Part shown: positions 46,273-54,394 of the stretch, one piece after another
How positions within the stretch are numbered: the stretch's first letter is position 1
Layout of the letters: each line of letters starts with the position of its first letter
DNA from: Pseudomonas sp. MAG733B
Lineage (GTDB): Bacteria > Pseudomonadota > Gammaproteobacteria > Pseudomonadales > Pseudomonadaceae
Direction of reading: 5' to 3'
Assembly: GCF_036884845.1 (NCBI RefSeq)
Contig: NZ_CP145732.1
Location: 4,588,001-4,652,000, forward strand
Length of the DNA stretch: 64,000 bases
The notes under the pieces: model-generated
Databases searched by the model: none
Told to the model about the DNA's origin: nothing
What the model saw: only the letters and a program-made list of their open reading frames with translations
Program-made: the position numbers and the translations under genes

Positions 46273-47421
46273 TTAAACAGCGGGAAGATCCATTTTGTAA
46301 CCCGCTCCCGGCGTGCCCTCATGCAGCGCCGCCTGGATTTTTGAGTACAAGGTATTTGCCTCGGCTGTGGTGATTGACCGCGAACAATCACGCAGTACAA
46401 CGCGCAGCAGCACATTCTCCTGCCCCGGTAACATCCCCAGTCGATCAATGGCCTGCGATGGCAGATCAGAGATTTTCCACCGTCCCTTTACCTGCATCTC
46501 TTCGATCCAGTCAGAACAATCGCCAGCAGCCTGCAGCATTTTTTCGGTCAACACTTCTTCGCTTTGTCCCGGCGTTACAGCTAACGAAATGTCACGGGCA
46601 ATCGAAGGCAAACGTGAGACGGTGTTCCAAGGATTCAAATCATGCATTTGCGCCCTCACTCGCTCGTTCTGGTCACGCAACAAACGAATATCCGGGATGC
46701 CTTTGCGCAGCATGGTCAGGCGATCCAGGCCCATTCCCAAGGCCAGTCCTCCATGAAGCGAAGGATCAATCTCCAACCGCTCCAACAAGGTTTTGGCAAT
46801 TCGACCGCATTCCAGGACCTCCACCGGGACACCATCATTCAGCACATTCACTTCGATCCCGCCCTCGGTGTAGTGGTGCGGGCTGTCGCTGTAGATCCAG
46901 GCTTTGTCAGGCACGGCAGAGTTGAGAACATCGCTTACCAGACGCAACAAGTGTTCATGAGTCGCCAATTCGGGATCACCCAGAACCCAAATGTCCATTT
47001 GATGCGGCTCCGCACAATGCCAACGGTCCCGGCTATCGCGACGGAAAGTGATGCCGGGCGCGGCTAGCAATATTGTCTGACCTGGCTGTCGTATTTTGGC
47101 CGCTCGCTGAAGCGCTGCCGGAATTTGGCTAGTGGTTTGCGTGCGCAGCAGAGAGCACGCGTCAACCCACCGGGTATGCGCACTTCCAAGGGTGATTTCA
47201 GATGGGTCATAACCAAGCAAACCGTAGTTTTCTTCCGCCGAGACAATTCTCGCTCCTGTCTGCACGTGCGCTTTTGGCCAACCCTGATTAGCCAATCCTT
47301 GAAGGATTTCATTCAGCATTAACCGGACGGCGTGATCGGGTGTGGCAGGTTCTGTTAAGTCAGCCAGCAACAAGGCTTTTTGTACGGACATTTCCGTCAG
47401 ATATTTCTTTGATTCCTGCAT
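46273..47421 (-). CDS. PheRS-like class II aminoacyl-tRNA synthetase paralogue
   Basis: 382 residues from ATG 47421 (AAGGAGC upstream). Residues about 25-265 are a class IIc catalytic domain: motif 2 ITFRRDSRDRWHCAEPHQMD and motif 3 GLALGMGLDRLTMLRKGIPD, as in PheS. Residues about 275-380 are a ferredoxin-fold anticodon-binding domain (SRLPSIARDISLAV). The PheS pocket segment usually reading FPFTEPS is here HHYTEGG, so the two Phe residues of the pocket appear replaced. It is thus a single-chain, mitochondrial-PheRS-like enzyme unlikely to use Phe. I recall an NCBI name 'PheS-related mystery ligase SrmL' for such proteins but cannot verify it here. It is divergent from the peptide gene. Confidence 0.8.
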   Translation of the reverse strand: MQESKKYLTEMSVQKALLLADLTEPATPDHAVRLMLNEILQGLANQGWPKAHVQTGARIVSAEENYGLLGYDPSEITLGSAHTRWVDACSLLRTQTTSQIPAALQRAAKIRQPGQTILLAAPGITFRRDSRDRWHCAEPHQMDIWVLGDPELATHEHLLRLVSDVLNSAVPDKAWIYSDSPHHYTEGGIEVNVLNDGVPVEVLECGRIAKTLLERLEIDPSLHGGLALGMGLDRLTMLRKGIPDIRLLRDQNERVRAQMHDLNPWNTVSRLPSIARDISLAVTPGQSEEVLTEKMLQAAGDCSDWIEEMQVKGRWKISDLPSQAIDRLGMLPGQENVLLRVVLRDCSRSITTAEANTLYSKIQAALHEGTPGAGYKMDLPAV

Positions 47422-47724
47422 TGAAAAGCTCCTTATTAACCGTTGGAGTTTGAGATCCCCTAAAACCGACCCCATCAATCAAACTAACGATTTCGGCTCT
47501 ACAGCTACAACCAAAATGCGGCGAAACACCCAGTTTTCAGAAGAGGACTACAGCTGCGAACTACACAAATAACTCACAACGCCGTATACGAGCTCTCCAA
47601 GCACTATTAAGTTTAAAAGTTCAAAATTAATCATTTAATACATCAAGAAAATCTGTATTAATTATTCCGCCCCTGCAAATCAACGGGGCAGCACCAAACC
47701 AACAAAATGAAAAAGGATGATCAA
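47422..47724. other. AT-rich divergent promoter region of the peptide cassette
   Basis: About 300 bases with no credible gene. It must contain the start signals for the synthetase paralogue (minus) and peptide gene (plus). It is markedly AT-rich between 47600 and 47665; a short GCCCC-N11-GGGGC stem lies at about 47670-47691 in the peptide leader. No clear -35/-10 pair could be settled. Confidence 0.4.
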
Positions 47725-47826
47725 ATGACTAACAAAATCACGTCTAAAGAAAAACTCAACCGTATCGCTTCTGGCCCGGAGAACTTTGGTTGGGCTCCGT
47801 TAGCCTGGGCTCACGTTGAAGGATAA
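47725..47826 (+). CDS. 33-residue candidate precursor peptide
   Basis: ATG 47725 with AAGGA 7 bases upstream; another in-frame ATG at 47707 has no such site. The peptide starts MTNKITSKEK, with a Lys-rich N-terminal half, and ends in a hydrophobic, Trp-rich segment GPENFGWAPLAWAHVEG before TAA at 47824. The leader/core-like halves, position directly before an enzyme gene, divergent modifying-enzyme gene and a stem-loop immediately after the stop all fit a ribosomally made peptide precursor. No Cys and no known RiPP family motif is present. Peptide identity and product are unknown. Confidence 0.65.
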   Translation: MTNKITSKEKLNRIASGPENFGWAPLAWAHVEG

Positions 47827-47835
47827 ATGATGCAA

Positions 47836-47865
47836 ATGGGCGCCAAGAGAAATCTTGCCGCCCAT
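47836..47865 (+). other. GAAA-tetraloop hairpin after the peptide gene
   Basis: ATGGGCG-C-CAAGA, loop GAAA, TCTTG-C-CGCCCAT: 12 base pairs with one C-C mismatch, 9 bases after the peptide stop and 21 before the next start. No T-run follows, so it is probably a 3' stabiliser or partial attenuator giving more peptide than enzyme mRNA. Confidence 0.7.
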
Positions 47866-47886
47866 CGATTAAACAAGGAGGTATTC

Positions 47887-48837
47887 ATGTCAACATCAAC
47901 AATGATAAAAACGCTCTTCGGCACAGAGGAACCTTCGATAATCGCTGACTCTGAAGTATTCCTACAGGAATGCTCAAAGCTTGGATTCAAGACAGCCAAC
48001 ATTTCCGATATTGCTGCTCTTCCAAAAAACAGCATCGTTTTTTCTTTCACCAATGACGCAGCAAAACGGGTATTTGAGATAGCGAAAAACACTGAAAACA
48101 AGAAAAGCGTTTTTTGTGCCGTGCAAGTGTTCGACCCCACTCTGGATACCGCACTTTATAGCCTGGACCTCCTATTGAGGAGTGACTTTGAGCGGGCTTT
48201 AATTGCACAGAGACGGGTGCTGAACATGCTGAACTCACACGACTCTTTTGCGTTGACGGGAAATGACGCCGACGCACAGATAACGATTTTTTCTCACGCA
48301 CAGCCCTACGCGTTGATTGCAGAAGATATTGAAATCGATTTTATTCAGTCTGTAGCAGAATTTTTCGAAGTTCATTACGCCCACATGAACCCACAAAATC
48401 CAAGTCCATTCTGCTTTCATGGAACCTTGAAGATAGCCGGCATACTTACAGTTCTCAGAAAACCAAATTCAAAATTACCTGACGGGCTAAAAAACTCTTT
48501 AAAGTGGTTGAGCGATCTGATATCCGAGAAAGGAGCCGTGCTATCCGTTAAAAACAACACCGTTACCTCACTAAAAATAAACGATGACGAGCATGTGAAA
48601 TTGCTTGATCTAGCCGCGGGCCGTCGAGGACTCAAAATGACTGAATTTGCCATTGGAGTAAACGACAGCATCGCCACGAGCATCAACTACAAAACCAACT
48701 CTCAATTAAACGAGGGCATCAGTGGAGTTCACTTGGCTATTGGGGATGGCTCTTCCGGCTATCACATAGACTTCCTCAGCCCATCGGTAAACGTTGCTCC
48801 CACGTATCAATTGCCAAAACCAACAAGTCTCCCGTGA
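47887..48837 (+). CDS. M29 aminopeptidase-like protein, unknown function
   Basis: 316 residues from ATG 47887, preceded by AAGGAGGT. The C-terminal third resembles M29 metallo-aminopeptidases: MTEFAIGVNDSI, then LNEGISGVHLAIGDGSSGYH leading into HIDF, placing Glu, His, His and Asp near where M29 metal ligands fall. The protein is about 90 residues shorter than M29 enzymes (about 410) and the N-terminal part is not recognisable, so it may be an inactive peptide-binding relative. AT-rich codon use differs from neighbours. Operon position behind the peptide gene suggests it cleaves or holds the peptide. Confidence 0.6.
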   Translation: MSTSTMIKTLFGTEEPSIIADSEVFLQECSKLGFKTANISDIAALPKNSIVFSFTNDAAKRVFEIAKNTENKKSVFCAVQVFDPTLDTALYSLDLLLRSDFERALIAQRRVLNMLNSHDSFALTGNDADAQITIFSHAQPYALIAEDIEIDFIQSVAEFFEVHYAHMNPQNPSPFCFHGTLKIAGILTVLRKPNSKLPDGLKNSLKWLSDLISEKGAVLSVKNNTVTSLKINDDEHVKLLDLAAGRRGLKMTEFAIGVNDSIATSINYKTNSQLNEGISGVHLAIGDGSSGYHIDFLSPSVNVAPTYQLPKPTSLP

Positions 48838-49208
48838 AAGATCCGGATTAGCCGCAAAGACGCCAGCATATCCAGCATTAATGGTGACTGAGACTACGTT
48901 ATCGCGAGCAGGCTCACTCCTACATTGGATTTTCGTCGTACACAAATCTTGTGTTCAGCGAAGACCCGTGTGGGAGCGGCCTTGCCCGCGATGGGGCCGG
49001 CACATTCAACATCTCCGGCGCCTGATACAACAGGGTTCGTGTCGAATCTGGCACCCACAACCAACCACATGGCATGCACGCAAACATGTCGCGCCGCATC
49101 CCCGGCGTAGTATCGAAACAGCCCCCTCCAGTGGGCGCGAAGCAACGCTGAACATCCTCCATTTCTCACTAAAACAACAAATCGGCCTTCGGGTCGCGGG
49201 AGACTTTT
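48838..49208. other. Intergenic region after the peptide cassette
   Basis: About 370 bases with a degenerate REPIN (48901-48992) and no gene seen. The tail (49100-49208) holds the promoter and ribosome site (CGGGAG) of the permease gene. Confidence 0.5.
48901..48992. repeat. Hybrid REPIN with unlike arms
   Basis: Left arm ATCGCGAGCAGGCTCACTCC belongs to the GAGCCTGCTCGCG type (as at 43864), while the right arm GTGGGAGCGGCCTTGCCCGC belongs to the GGGCTTGCCC type (as at 46147). Each arm has a point change, so the pair is decayed or recombined. Confidence 0.8.
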
Positions 49209-50519
49209 GTGCTCAAGAAAAGTGCGCTGGGCTGGCCAAAGATTGCCGGCCTCGGAATTGCGTTGGTGGTGGCCGGGCAGTTTTCCGGCTGGAACTTCGG
49301 GTTGGCGGCCGGTGGCTGGTTGAACATGTTGATCGCCACGTTGTTGATGGCGCTGCTTTGTGGCGGGCTGGCGTTGTGTGTGGCGGAACTGTCCACGGCG
49401 TTGCCGAGCGCTGGCGGTGTGTTCGTCTATGCGCAAAGTGCCTTCGGGCCGTTCGTGGGTTATCTGGTCGGCGTGGCTTGCGCGTTGGCCCTGACCATCG
49501 GCACCGGCGCGGCGGCGACGTTCATTTGTGCCTACACCGAATCGATTTTCGGCATCGGTGGCTGGCCGGTGAAGATCGCCCTGTTCGTGGTGATCATCGG
49601 CATTCACCTGCGCGGTGTCGGTGAGGCCATGGGCCTGACGTTCATTGCCGGGGTGATCGCTGTCGTCGCCCTGCTGACCTTCGGCGTGGCCATGGCGCCG
49701 CATGTCGAACTGGCCAACCTGCTGACGTTGCCAGCCAATGTCACAACTTCGGTCAGTCTCGGCGGCATCTTCGCCTGCGTGCCGTTCGCCATCTGGCTGT
49801 TCATCACGGTCGAGCAAACCGGCTCGGCGGCCGAAGAAGCCGAAAACCCCGGTCGCACCATGCCGCGCGGCATTCTCGCGGCCATCGGCACTTTGCTGGT
49901 GACTGCTTTGGTGGTGCTGGTGTGCGCACCGGGCGCTGGTGGTGTCGAACTCGTGGGCTCGGCAGGCGATCCGTTGTACGCGGCGATGTCCAGCAACAGC
50001 GCGTTCGGTGAAGGCTCGTGGCTGGCCAAGGTGATTGGCTGCGGTGGCGTGTTCGGTCTGATCGCGACCTTCTTCTCGCTGGTCTACGCGGCATCGCGGC
50101 AACTGTTCGCCATGGCCCGCGACGGCTTGTTTCCGCAATGGCTGGGCAAGACCGGCAAGCGCGGCACGCCGTACCCTGCGCTCCTGCTGATCGGCGCCAT
50201 CGGCCTGCCGCTGTCCGAAGTCGACCCGGCCACGGTGATGCTCGCGGTCGTGCTGCTGCTCAACGTTTGCTACCTGTTCATTTTCGGCGCCTACCTGCGC
50301 ATCAAAAACAGCCAGCCTGACCTGCCACGCCCGTTCACCCTGATCGGCGGAAAACTGGTGGCCTGGCTCGGCTTGGCCCTGACCCTGGTGGTGATCGCCG
50401 CCTGCTTCCAGCTCGACATGCTGATGCTGATCGCCCTGGCCGTGACCTTCACCCTGTGCATTTTCAATTACCTGCTGCGCACTCGCCGCAGCGTTATCGA
50501 GGTTCCAGACCATGCCTGA
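49209..50519 (+). CDS. APC-family amine/amino-acid permease (ethanolamine permease-like)
   Basis: 436 residues from GTG 49209 (CGGGAG upstream). Twelve helices; APC signatures GIALVVAGQFSGWNFGLAAG and AELSTALPSAGGVFVYAQSA, and EQTGSAAEEAENPGRTMPRG in the central loop, all as in ethanolamine and related permeases. It overlaps the next gene by 8 bases. Probably brings in the amino alcohol phosphorylated by the kinase at 51802. Confidence 0.87.
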   Translation: MLKKSALGWPKIAGLGIALVVAGQFSGWNFGLAAGGWLNMLIATLLMALLCGGLALCVAELSTALPSAGGVFVYAQSAFGPFVGYLVGVACALALTIGTGAAATFICAYTESIFGIGGWPVKIALFVVIIGIHLRGVGEAMGLTFIAGVIAVVALLTFGVAMAPHVELANLLTLPANVTTSVSLGGIFACVPFAIWLFITVEQTGSAAEEAENPGRTMPRGILAAIGTLLVTALVVLVCAPGAGGVELVGSAGDPLYAAMSSNSAFGEGSWLAKVIGCGGVFGLIATFFSLVYAASRQLFAMARDGLFPQWLGKTGKRGTPYPALLLIGAIGLPLSEVDPATVMLAVVLLLNVCYLFIFGAYLRIKNSQPDLPRPFTLIGGKLVAWLGLALTLVVIAACFQLDMLMLIALAVTFTLCIFNYLLRTRRSVIEVPDHA

Positions 50520-51792
50520 AGACACTCTCCTGCAACGCCGTCATCGCGTACTCGGCAGCGCCTCGCCGCTGTTCTACGACAAACCTCTGCACCTGGTACG
50601 CGGCGAAGGCGTCTGGCTGTTCGATGTCGACGGTCGCCGCTACCTCGACGTCTACAACAACGTGCCCTGCGTCGGTCACTGCAATCCGCACGTGACCGAC
50701 GCCATGCACCGCCAGGCCACCACGCTGAACATTCACACCCGCTACCTCGATGAGCAAGTGGTGCGTTACGCCGAACGCCTGACGGCCACCTTCGCAGAGC
50801 CGCTGGACACCGCGATGTTCACCTGCACCGGCAGCGAGGCCAATGAACTGGCGCTGCGTCTGGCGCGTTTCGCCAGCGGCGGCACCGGCATCATCGTCAG
50901 CGACTACAACTACCACGGCAACTCGGCGTCGCTCGCCGAAGTCACCACCGCCCTGCCCTCGCCGGAACCCTTCGCGGCCCATGCGCGGGCGGTGCCGATT
51001 CCGTGTCTGTACCACGCACCCGAAGGCACCACTGAAGCGCAACTGGCCGATGAATATGCGGCCAATATCGCGGCGGCGATTGCCTCAATGCAGGCCCAAG
51101 GGATTCGCCCGGCAGCGTTGCTGATCGACACCCTGTTCGCCAACGAAGGCCTGCCACGGGTGCCGGCCAGTTTCGTCAACAAGGCCGCTGCGCTGATCCG
51201 TGCGGCGGGCGGTTTGTTCATCGCTGACGAAGTACAGTCCGGTTTCGGTCGCACCGGCGATCACCTGTGGGGCCATCAGGCCCACGGCGTGGTGCCGGAC
51301 ATCGTCACCCTCGGCAAACCGATGGGTAACGGCTATCCCCTCGCCGGGCTGATCACCCACAAGGCCTTGGTCGAATCGTTTGGGCGCCACGCGATGTACT
51401 TCAACACTTTCGGTGGCTCACCGGTGGCGGCGGCGGTCGGCATGGCGGTACTGGATGTGATTGAAGATCAGCAACTACTGCGCAACGCGCAAAGCGTCGG
51501 CGCCTATGTACAGCAACGCCTGCAAGTGCTGGCCGGCAAGCATTCGATCATCGGCGACGTGCGTGGCAAAGGCCTGTTCTTCGCCATGGAACTGGTGCGC
51601 GACCACGCCAGCAAGGAGCCGGCCGGACTTGAGGCGCGCAAGGTGGTCAACGACATGCGCGAGAACGGTGTGCTGATCAGCAAGATCGGCGCCGGCGACA
51701 ACATTCTCAAGTTGCGCCCGCCACTGGTGTTCAGCCGCGAAAACGCCGACCTGTTTGTTGACACGCTGGATAACGCGCTCAGCGCGATTTGA
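50512..51792 (+). CDS. Class III PLP enzyme, probable amino-alcohol-phosphate phospho-lyase
   Basis: 426 residues. PLP site LGKPMGNGYPL with Lys about residue 270, cofactor Asp in IADEVQSGFGRTGDH, and GSEANELALRLAR. The sequence style (SPLFYDKPLHLVRGEGVWLF, YNNVPCVGHCNPHV, HTRYLDEQVVRYAERLTATF) is that of AGXT2L1-type ethanolamine-phosphate phospho-lyases rather than ordinary aminotransferases. Together with the adjacent kinase it would turn a phosphorylated amino alcohol into aldehyde, ammonia and phosphate. Confidence 0.82.
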   Translation: MPEDTLLQRRHRVLGSASPLFYDKPLHLVRGEGVWLFDVDGRRYLDVYNNVPCVGHCNPHVTDAMHRQATTLNIHTRYLDEQVVRYAERLTATFAEPLDTAMFTCTGSEANELALRLARFASGGTGIIVSDYNYHGNSASLAEVTTALPSPEPFAAHARAVPIPCLYHAPEGTTEAQLADEYAANIAAAIASMQAQGIRPAALLIDTLFANEGLPRVPASFVNKAAALIRAAGGLFIADEVQSGFGRTGDHLWGHQAHGVVPDIVTLGKPMGNGYPLAGLITHKALVESFGRHAMYFNTFGGSPVAAAVGMAVLDVIEDQQLLRNAQSVGAYVQQRLQVLAGKHSIIGDVRGKGLFFAMELVRDHASKEPAGLEARKVVNDMRENGVLISKIGAGDNILKLRPPLVFSRENADLFVDTLDNALSAI

Positions 51793-51801
51793 GGCCTTGC
51801 C

Positions 51802-52818
51802 ATGACTGATTTCCATGCTCTGAACCACGAACAACAAGTCGCCCGGCTGCACGATCTGGCGCGGCATGCCCTGCAACATTGGGACGGCGAGTTCGCCGAC
51901 ATTCAACTGGTGAAATTCCGCGAGAACGCGGTGTTCTCCGCCCGTCGTCACGACGGTCAGCGGGTCGCCCTGCGTATCCATCGCAACGGCTATCATTGCG
52001 AGGCCGCGCTACGCTCCGAGCTGCAATGGATGGAAGCGCTGGCGAGTGCCGGTATCACCGTGCCGCAGATCATCCGTGCGCAGAATCAAAGCCATTTGAT
52101 CGAAGTCACCCACCAGGACATCGGCGAGCCGCGCCACATCGACATGCTCGCCTGGCTACCCGGCGCCACCGCCGGCACCTCCGAGGCTGGCGTGCAGGCC
52201 GATACCGAAATCGATTTCCTGTTCAACGAAGCCGGTGCAATTGCTGCGCGCATTCACCTGCATTCGGCGGATTGGCAGCAGCCGGACGAGTTTGTCCGGC
52301 ATGCCTGGGATGAGGAAGGTCTGATTGGCGCCAATCCGTTCTGGGGGCGGTTCTGGGAGCTTGCGCAGCTCAGCGATGAGCAGCGGGATTTGTTGCAACA
52401 GGCCCGGCGCACGGCGCGCACGGACCTGCGCCAGTACGGTCGGCACCTGGGCAACTTCGGCATGATTCACGCTGACCTTGTGCCGGAGAACCTGCTGGTC
52501 GAAGGGCCGCAACTGCGATTGATCGACTTCGACGATGCCGGGTTTGGCTGGCATATGTTCGAACTGGCGACGGCGCTGTATTTCTGTCTGGATGATCCGC
52601 GTTATGAGCAGATCAAGGCTGCACTGCTCGACGGTTACAACGCGGTCAAGCCGCTGACCGAGGTGGATCGCAAGACCCTGGCGCTGTTCCTGATGCTGCG
52701 CGGCACCACGTACCTGGGCTGGATTCACACCCGCCAGGGCACGCCGACGGCGATTGAGATGGCGCCGATGTTGATTGAGCGCGCTTGCTTGTTGGCTCGG
52801 GAATATTTGCAGCAGTAA
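51802..52818 (+). CDS. APH-fold small-molecule kinase (amino-alcohol/hydroxylysine kinase-like)
   Basis: 338 residues. Aminoglycoside-phosphotransferase fold: ATP site NAVFSARRHDGQRVALRIHR, catalytic loop IHADLVPENLL and metal Asp in LIDFDDAGFG. It starts 9 bases after the phospho-lyase stop. Known pairs of this kind are AGPHD1 hydroxylysine kinase with AGXT2L2 and ethanolamine or 1-amino-2-propanol kinase with phospho-lyase in Pseudomonas. An antibiotic-resistance role is unlikely given the operon. Confidence 0.82.
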   Translation: MTDFHALNHEQQVARLHDLARHALQHWDGEFADIQLVKFRENAVFSARRHDGQRVALRIHRNGYHCEAALRSELQWMEALASAGITVPQIIRAQNQSHLIEVTHQDIGEPRHIDMLAWLPGATAGTSEAGVQADTEIDFLFNEAGAIAARIHLHSADWQQPDEFVRHAWDEEGLIGANPFWGRFWELAQLSDEQRDLLQQARRTARTDLRQYGRHLGNFGMIHADLVPENLLVEGPQLRLIDFDDAGFGWHMFELATALYFCLDDPRYEQIKAALLDGYNAVKPLTEVDRKTLALFLMLRGTTYLGWIHTRQGTPTAIEMAPMLIERACLLAREYLQQ

Positions 52819-52836
52819 CTGCATATACAGAAACAC

Positions 52837-52970
52837 GTGTGGCGAGGGACCTTGCTCCCGTTGGGCTGCGAAGCGGCCCAAAAACCAGCAAACGCGGTTA
52901 TCCAGATGAACCGCATTGCCAGGAATTACGACTGCTGCGCAGCCGAGCGGGAGCAAGCTCCCTCGCCACA
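52837..52970. repeat. REPIN (GTGGCGAGGGAGCTTGCTCCC type)
   Basis: Inverted pair GTGGCGAGGGACCTTGCTCC and GGAGCAAGCTCCCTCGCCAC with about 90 bases between. Lies between the converging kinase gene and iacG and reaches within 5 bases of the iacG stop. Confidence 0.88.
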
Positions 52971-52974
52971 ACCA

Positions 52975-53484
52975 TCAAGCCGCGCTGGCATGCTCAACGC
53001 GATGAAACAACCGGTTGAAATACACCAGGCTGTCTCGTGGTTCCCGCACGCCCACCTTCGTCAGTTCCACGAACATCACCGAATGCGACCCCACTTCCTT
53101 GCACTCGCTGATCCGTCCTTCCAGCTGCACCAGCGCATCGCGCAGCACCGGCACATCGGCCGCGCCGTCGTCCCACAAGTCCCAGGCGAAACGCTCATCC
53201 ATCGGCACCTTGGTCATGCCGGCGAAGTGTCGGGCCAGTTCTTCCTGCTCGCCACACAGCACGTTGACGCACAAGTGGCCGTTGGTGCGGAACACGTCGT
53301 GGGTGGCGCTGTTGCGATTGACGCAGACCAGCACGGTGGGCGGCGAATCGGTCACCGAGCACACAGCGCTGGCGGTGATGCCGCAGCGACCGCCGGGGCC
53401 GTTGGTGGTGATGATGTTCACCGCAGCAGGCAGCTGCGCCATGGCGTTGCGAAAGTCGATTTGCTGCTGGCTCAGGTCGGCCAT
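52975..53484 (-). CDS. iacG: Flavin reductase IacG (HpaC-like)
   Basis: 169 residues from ATG 53484 (AAGGGG upstream). Single split-barrel flavin-reductase domain: QLPAAVNIITTNGPGGRCGI, TASAVCSVTDSPPTVLVCVN, LCVNVLCGEQEELARHFAG. Supplies reduced flavin to IacA, the oxygenase that first attacks indole-3-acetate. In known iac loci iacG lies at the end of the operon; here it is separated from iacF by two regulator genes and is read on its own. Confidence 0.82.
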   Translation of the reverse strand: MADLSQQQIDFRNAMAQLPAAVNIITTNGPGGRCGITASAVCSVTDSPPTVLVCVNRNSATHDVFRTNGHLCVNVLCGEQEELARHFAGMTKVPMDERFAWDLWDDGAADVPVLRDALVQLEGRISECKEVGSHSVMFVELTKVGVREPRDSLVYFNRLFHRVEHASAA

Positions 53485-53614
53485 GTCGATGCCCCTTCCT
53501 TCAGGAGGACCGCGTCGTAAAGCGGCCCGTAGGTGATGGAACAAGACTAAGGCGGCAGGCGCAGCGCAACCATTCTGACGATCCCCATGGTGAGGTTGGG
53601 TTTCCGCTAGTCGA

Positions 53615-53633
53615 CTAGGTGGTTTCTTTATCG
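53615..53633 (+). promoter_or_regulatory. Shared motif upstream of the response-regulator gene
   Basis: CTAGGTGGTTTCTTTATCG, 100 bases before the GTG of the regulator. It matches, with two substitutions and one inserted base, a copy upstream of iacA (62601-62620, minus). It overlaps the palindrome CTAGTCGACTAG (53607-53618). Likely operator of the FixJ-type regulator. Confidence 0.55.
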
Positions 53634-53732
53634 CAAGGGCCGGCGACAGTGGGTATTCTGCACACTGGCTTCACAAAGATGAGCCGATGCGTGCCGCGCG
53701 TTCGCGTGCGAAAACAATAATTAGAAATTTTC

Positions 53733-54374
53733 GTGGCAGCCCCGATGGAAACCCGCAAACCGATTGTTTACATCGTTGACGACGACAAGGACCTGCGCAC
53801 TTCGCTGGCGTGGTTGCTGGAGTCCGTCAGCGTGCAGGCGCAGTGCTTTGCCGGCGCCGAAGAGTTCCTCAGCCAGTACGACCCCAAGCAGCCCGCCTGC
53901 CTGGTGCTGGACGTGCGCATGCCGGAGACCAGCGGTTTCCAGTTGCAGGAGATCCTCAACCAGCGCGGCAGCACCTTGCCGACCATCTTTGTCTCGGCCC
54001 ATGGCGACATCCCGATGTCGGTCACGGCGATGAAGAACGGTGCGCTGGACTTCGTCGAGAAGCCCTACAACCCGCAGCAGATGATCGACCGCATCCAGGC
54101 CGCGCTGAAGACCGCCGTGCACGCCCAGGCCGATCAGCAACAGCGTCAGAACCTGCAAGGCAAACTGGCGCTGCTGACCACCCGCGAGCGCGAAGTGTTG
54201 ATGCTGGTGATCGATGGCAAGGCCAGCAAGGTGATCGCGCGGGAGCTGAACATCAGCGTGAAGACCGTTGACGTGCATCGCACCAAGATCAAGGAAAAGA
54301 TGGGCGTGAGCAGCATTGCCATGCTGGTGCGCGAGGTGCTGCATTTGCCGGTGGAAGAGCCGGTGCGGCATTGA
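53733..54374 (+). CDS. FixJ/NarL-family response regulator
   Basis: 213 residues from GTG 53733; an ATG at 53745 is nearly as good since no strong ribosome site is seen. Receiver domain with IVDDDKDLRTS, phospho-Asp in LVLDVRMPETSGF and Lys in VEKPYNPQQ; LuxR-type HTH near 150-205 (LTTREREVLMLVIDGKASKV, SVKTVDVHRTKIKEKMGVSS). Probable partner of the PAS histidine kinase at 62725, whose gene flanks the other end of the iac cluster. Confidence 0.88.
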   Translation: MAAPMETRKPIVYIVDDDKDLRTSLAWLLESVSVQAQCFAGAEEFLSQYDPKQPACLVLDVRMPETSGFQLQEILNQRGSTLPTIFVSAHGDIPMSVTAMKNGALDFVEKPYNPQQMIDRIQAALKTAVHAQADQQQRQNLQGKLALLTTREREVLMLVIDGKASKVIARELNISVKTVDVHRTKIKEKMGVSSIAMLVREVLHLPVEEPVRH

Positions 54375-54394
54375 GGGATGTGTGGCGGCCATGA

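Noticed and set aside
46273..47421. Housekeeping phenylalanyl-tRNA synthetase subunit
   Set aside because: PheS and PheT are normally adjacent, near infC-rplT, with different domain arrangement. This single-chain protein has an altered pocket and a different setting.
48894..50525. 543-codon minus-strand frame over the permease
   Set aside because: Gln/His/Arg-rich, no motif; the plus strand encodes a clear APC permease coupled to its operon.
51802..52818. Aminoglycoside resistance phosphotransferase
   Set aside because: The APH fold is shared by many metabolite kinases; close linkage with a phospho-lyase and a permease points to catabolism.
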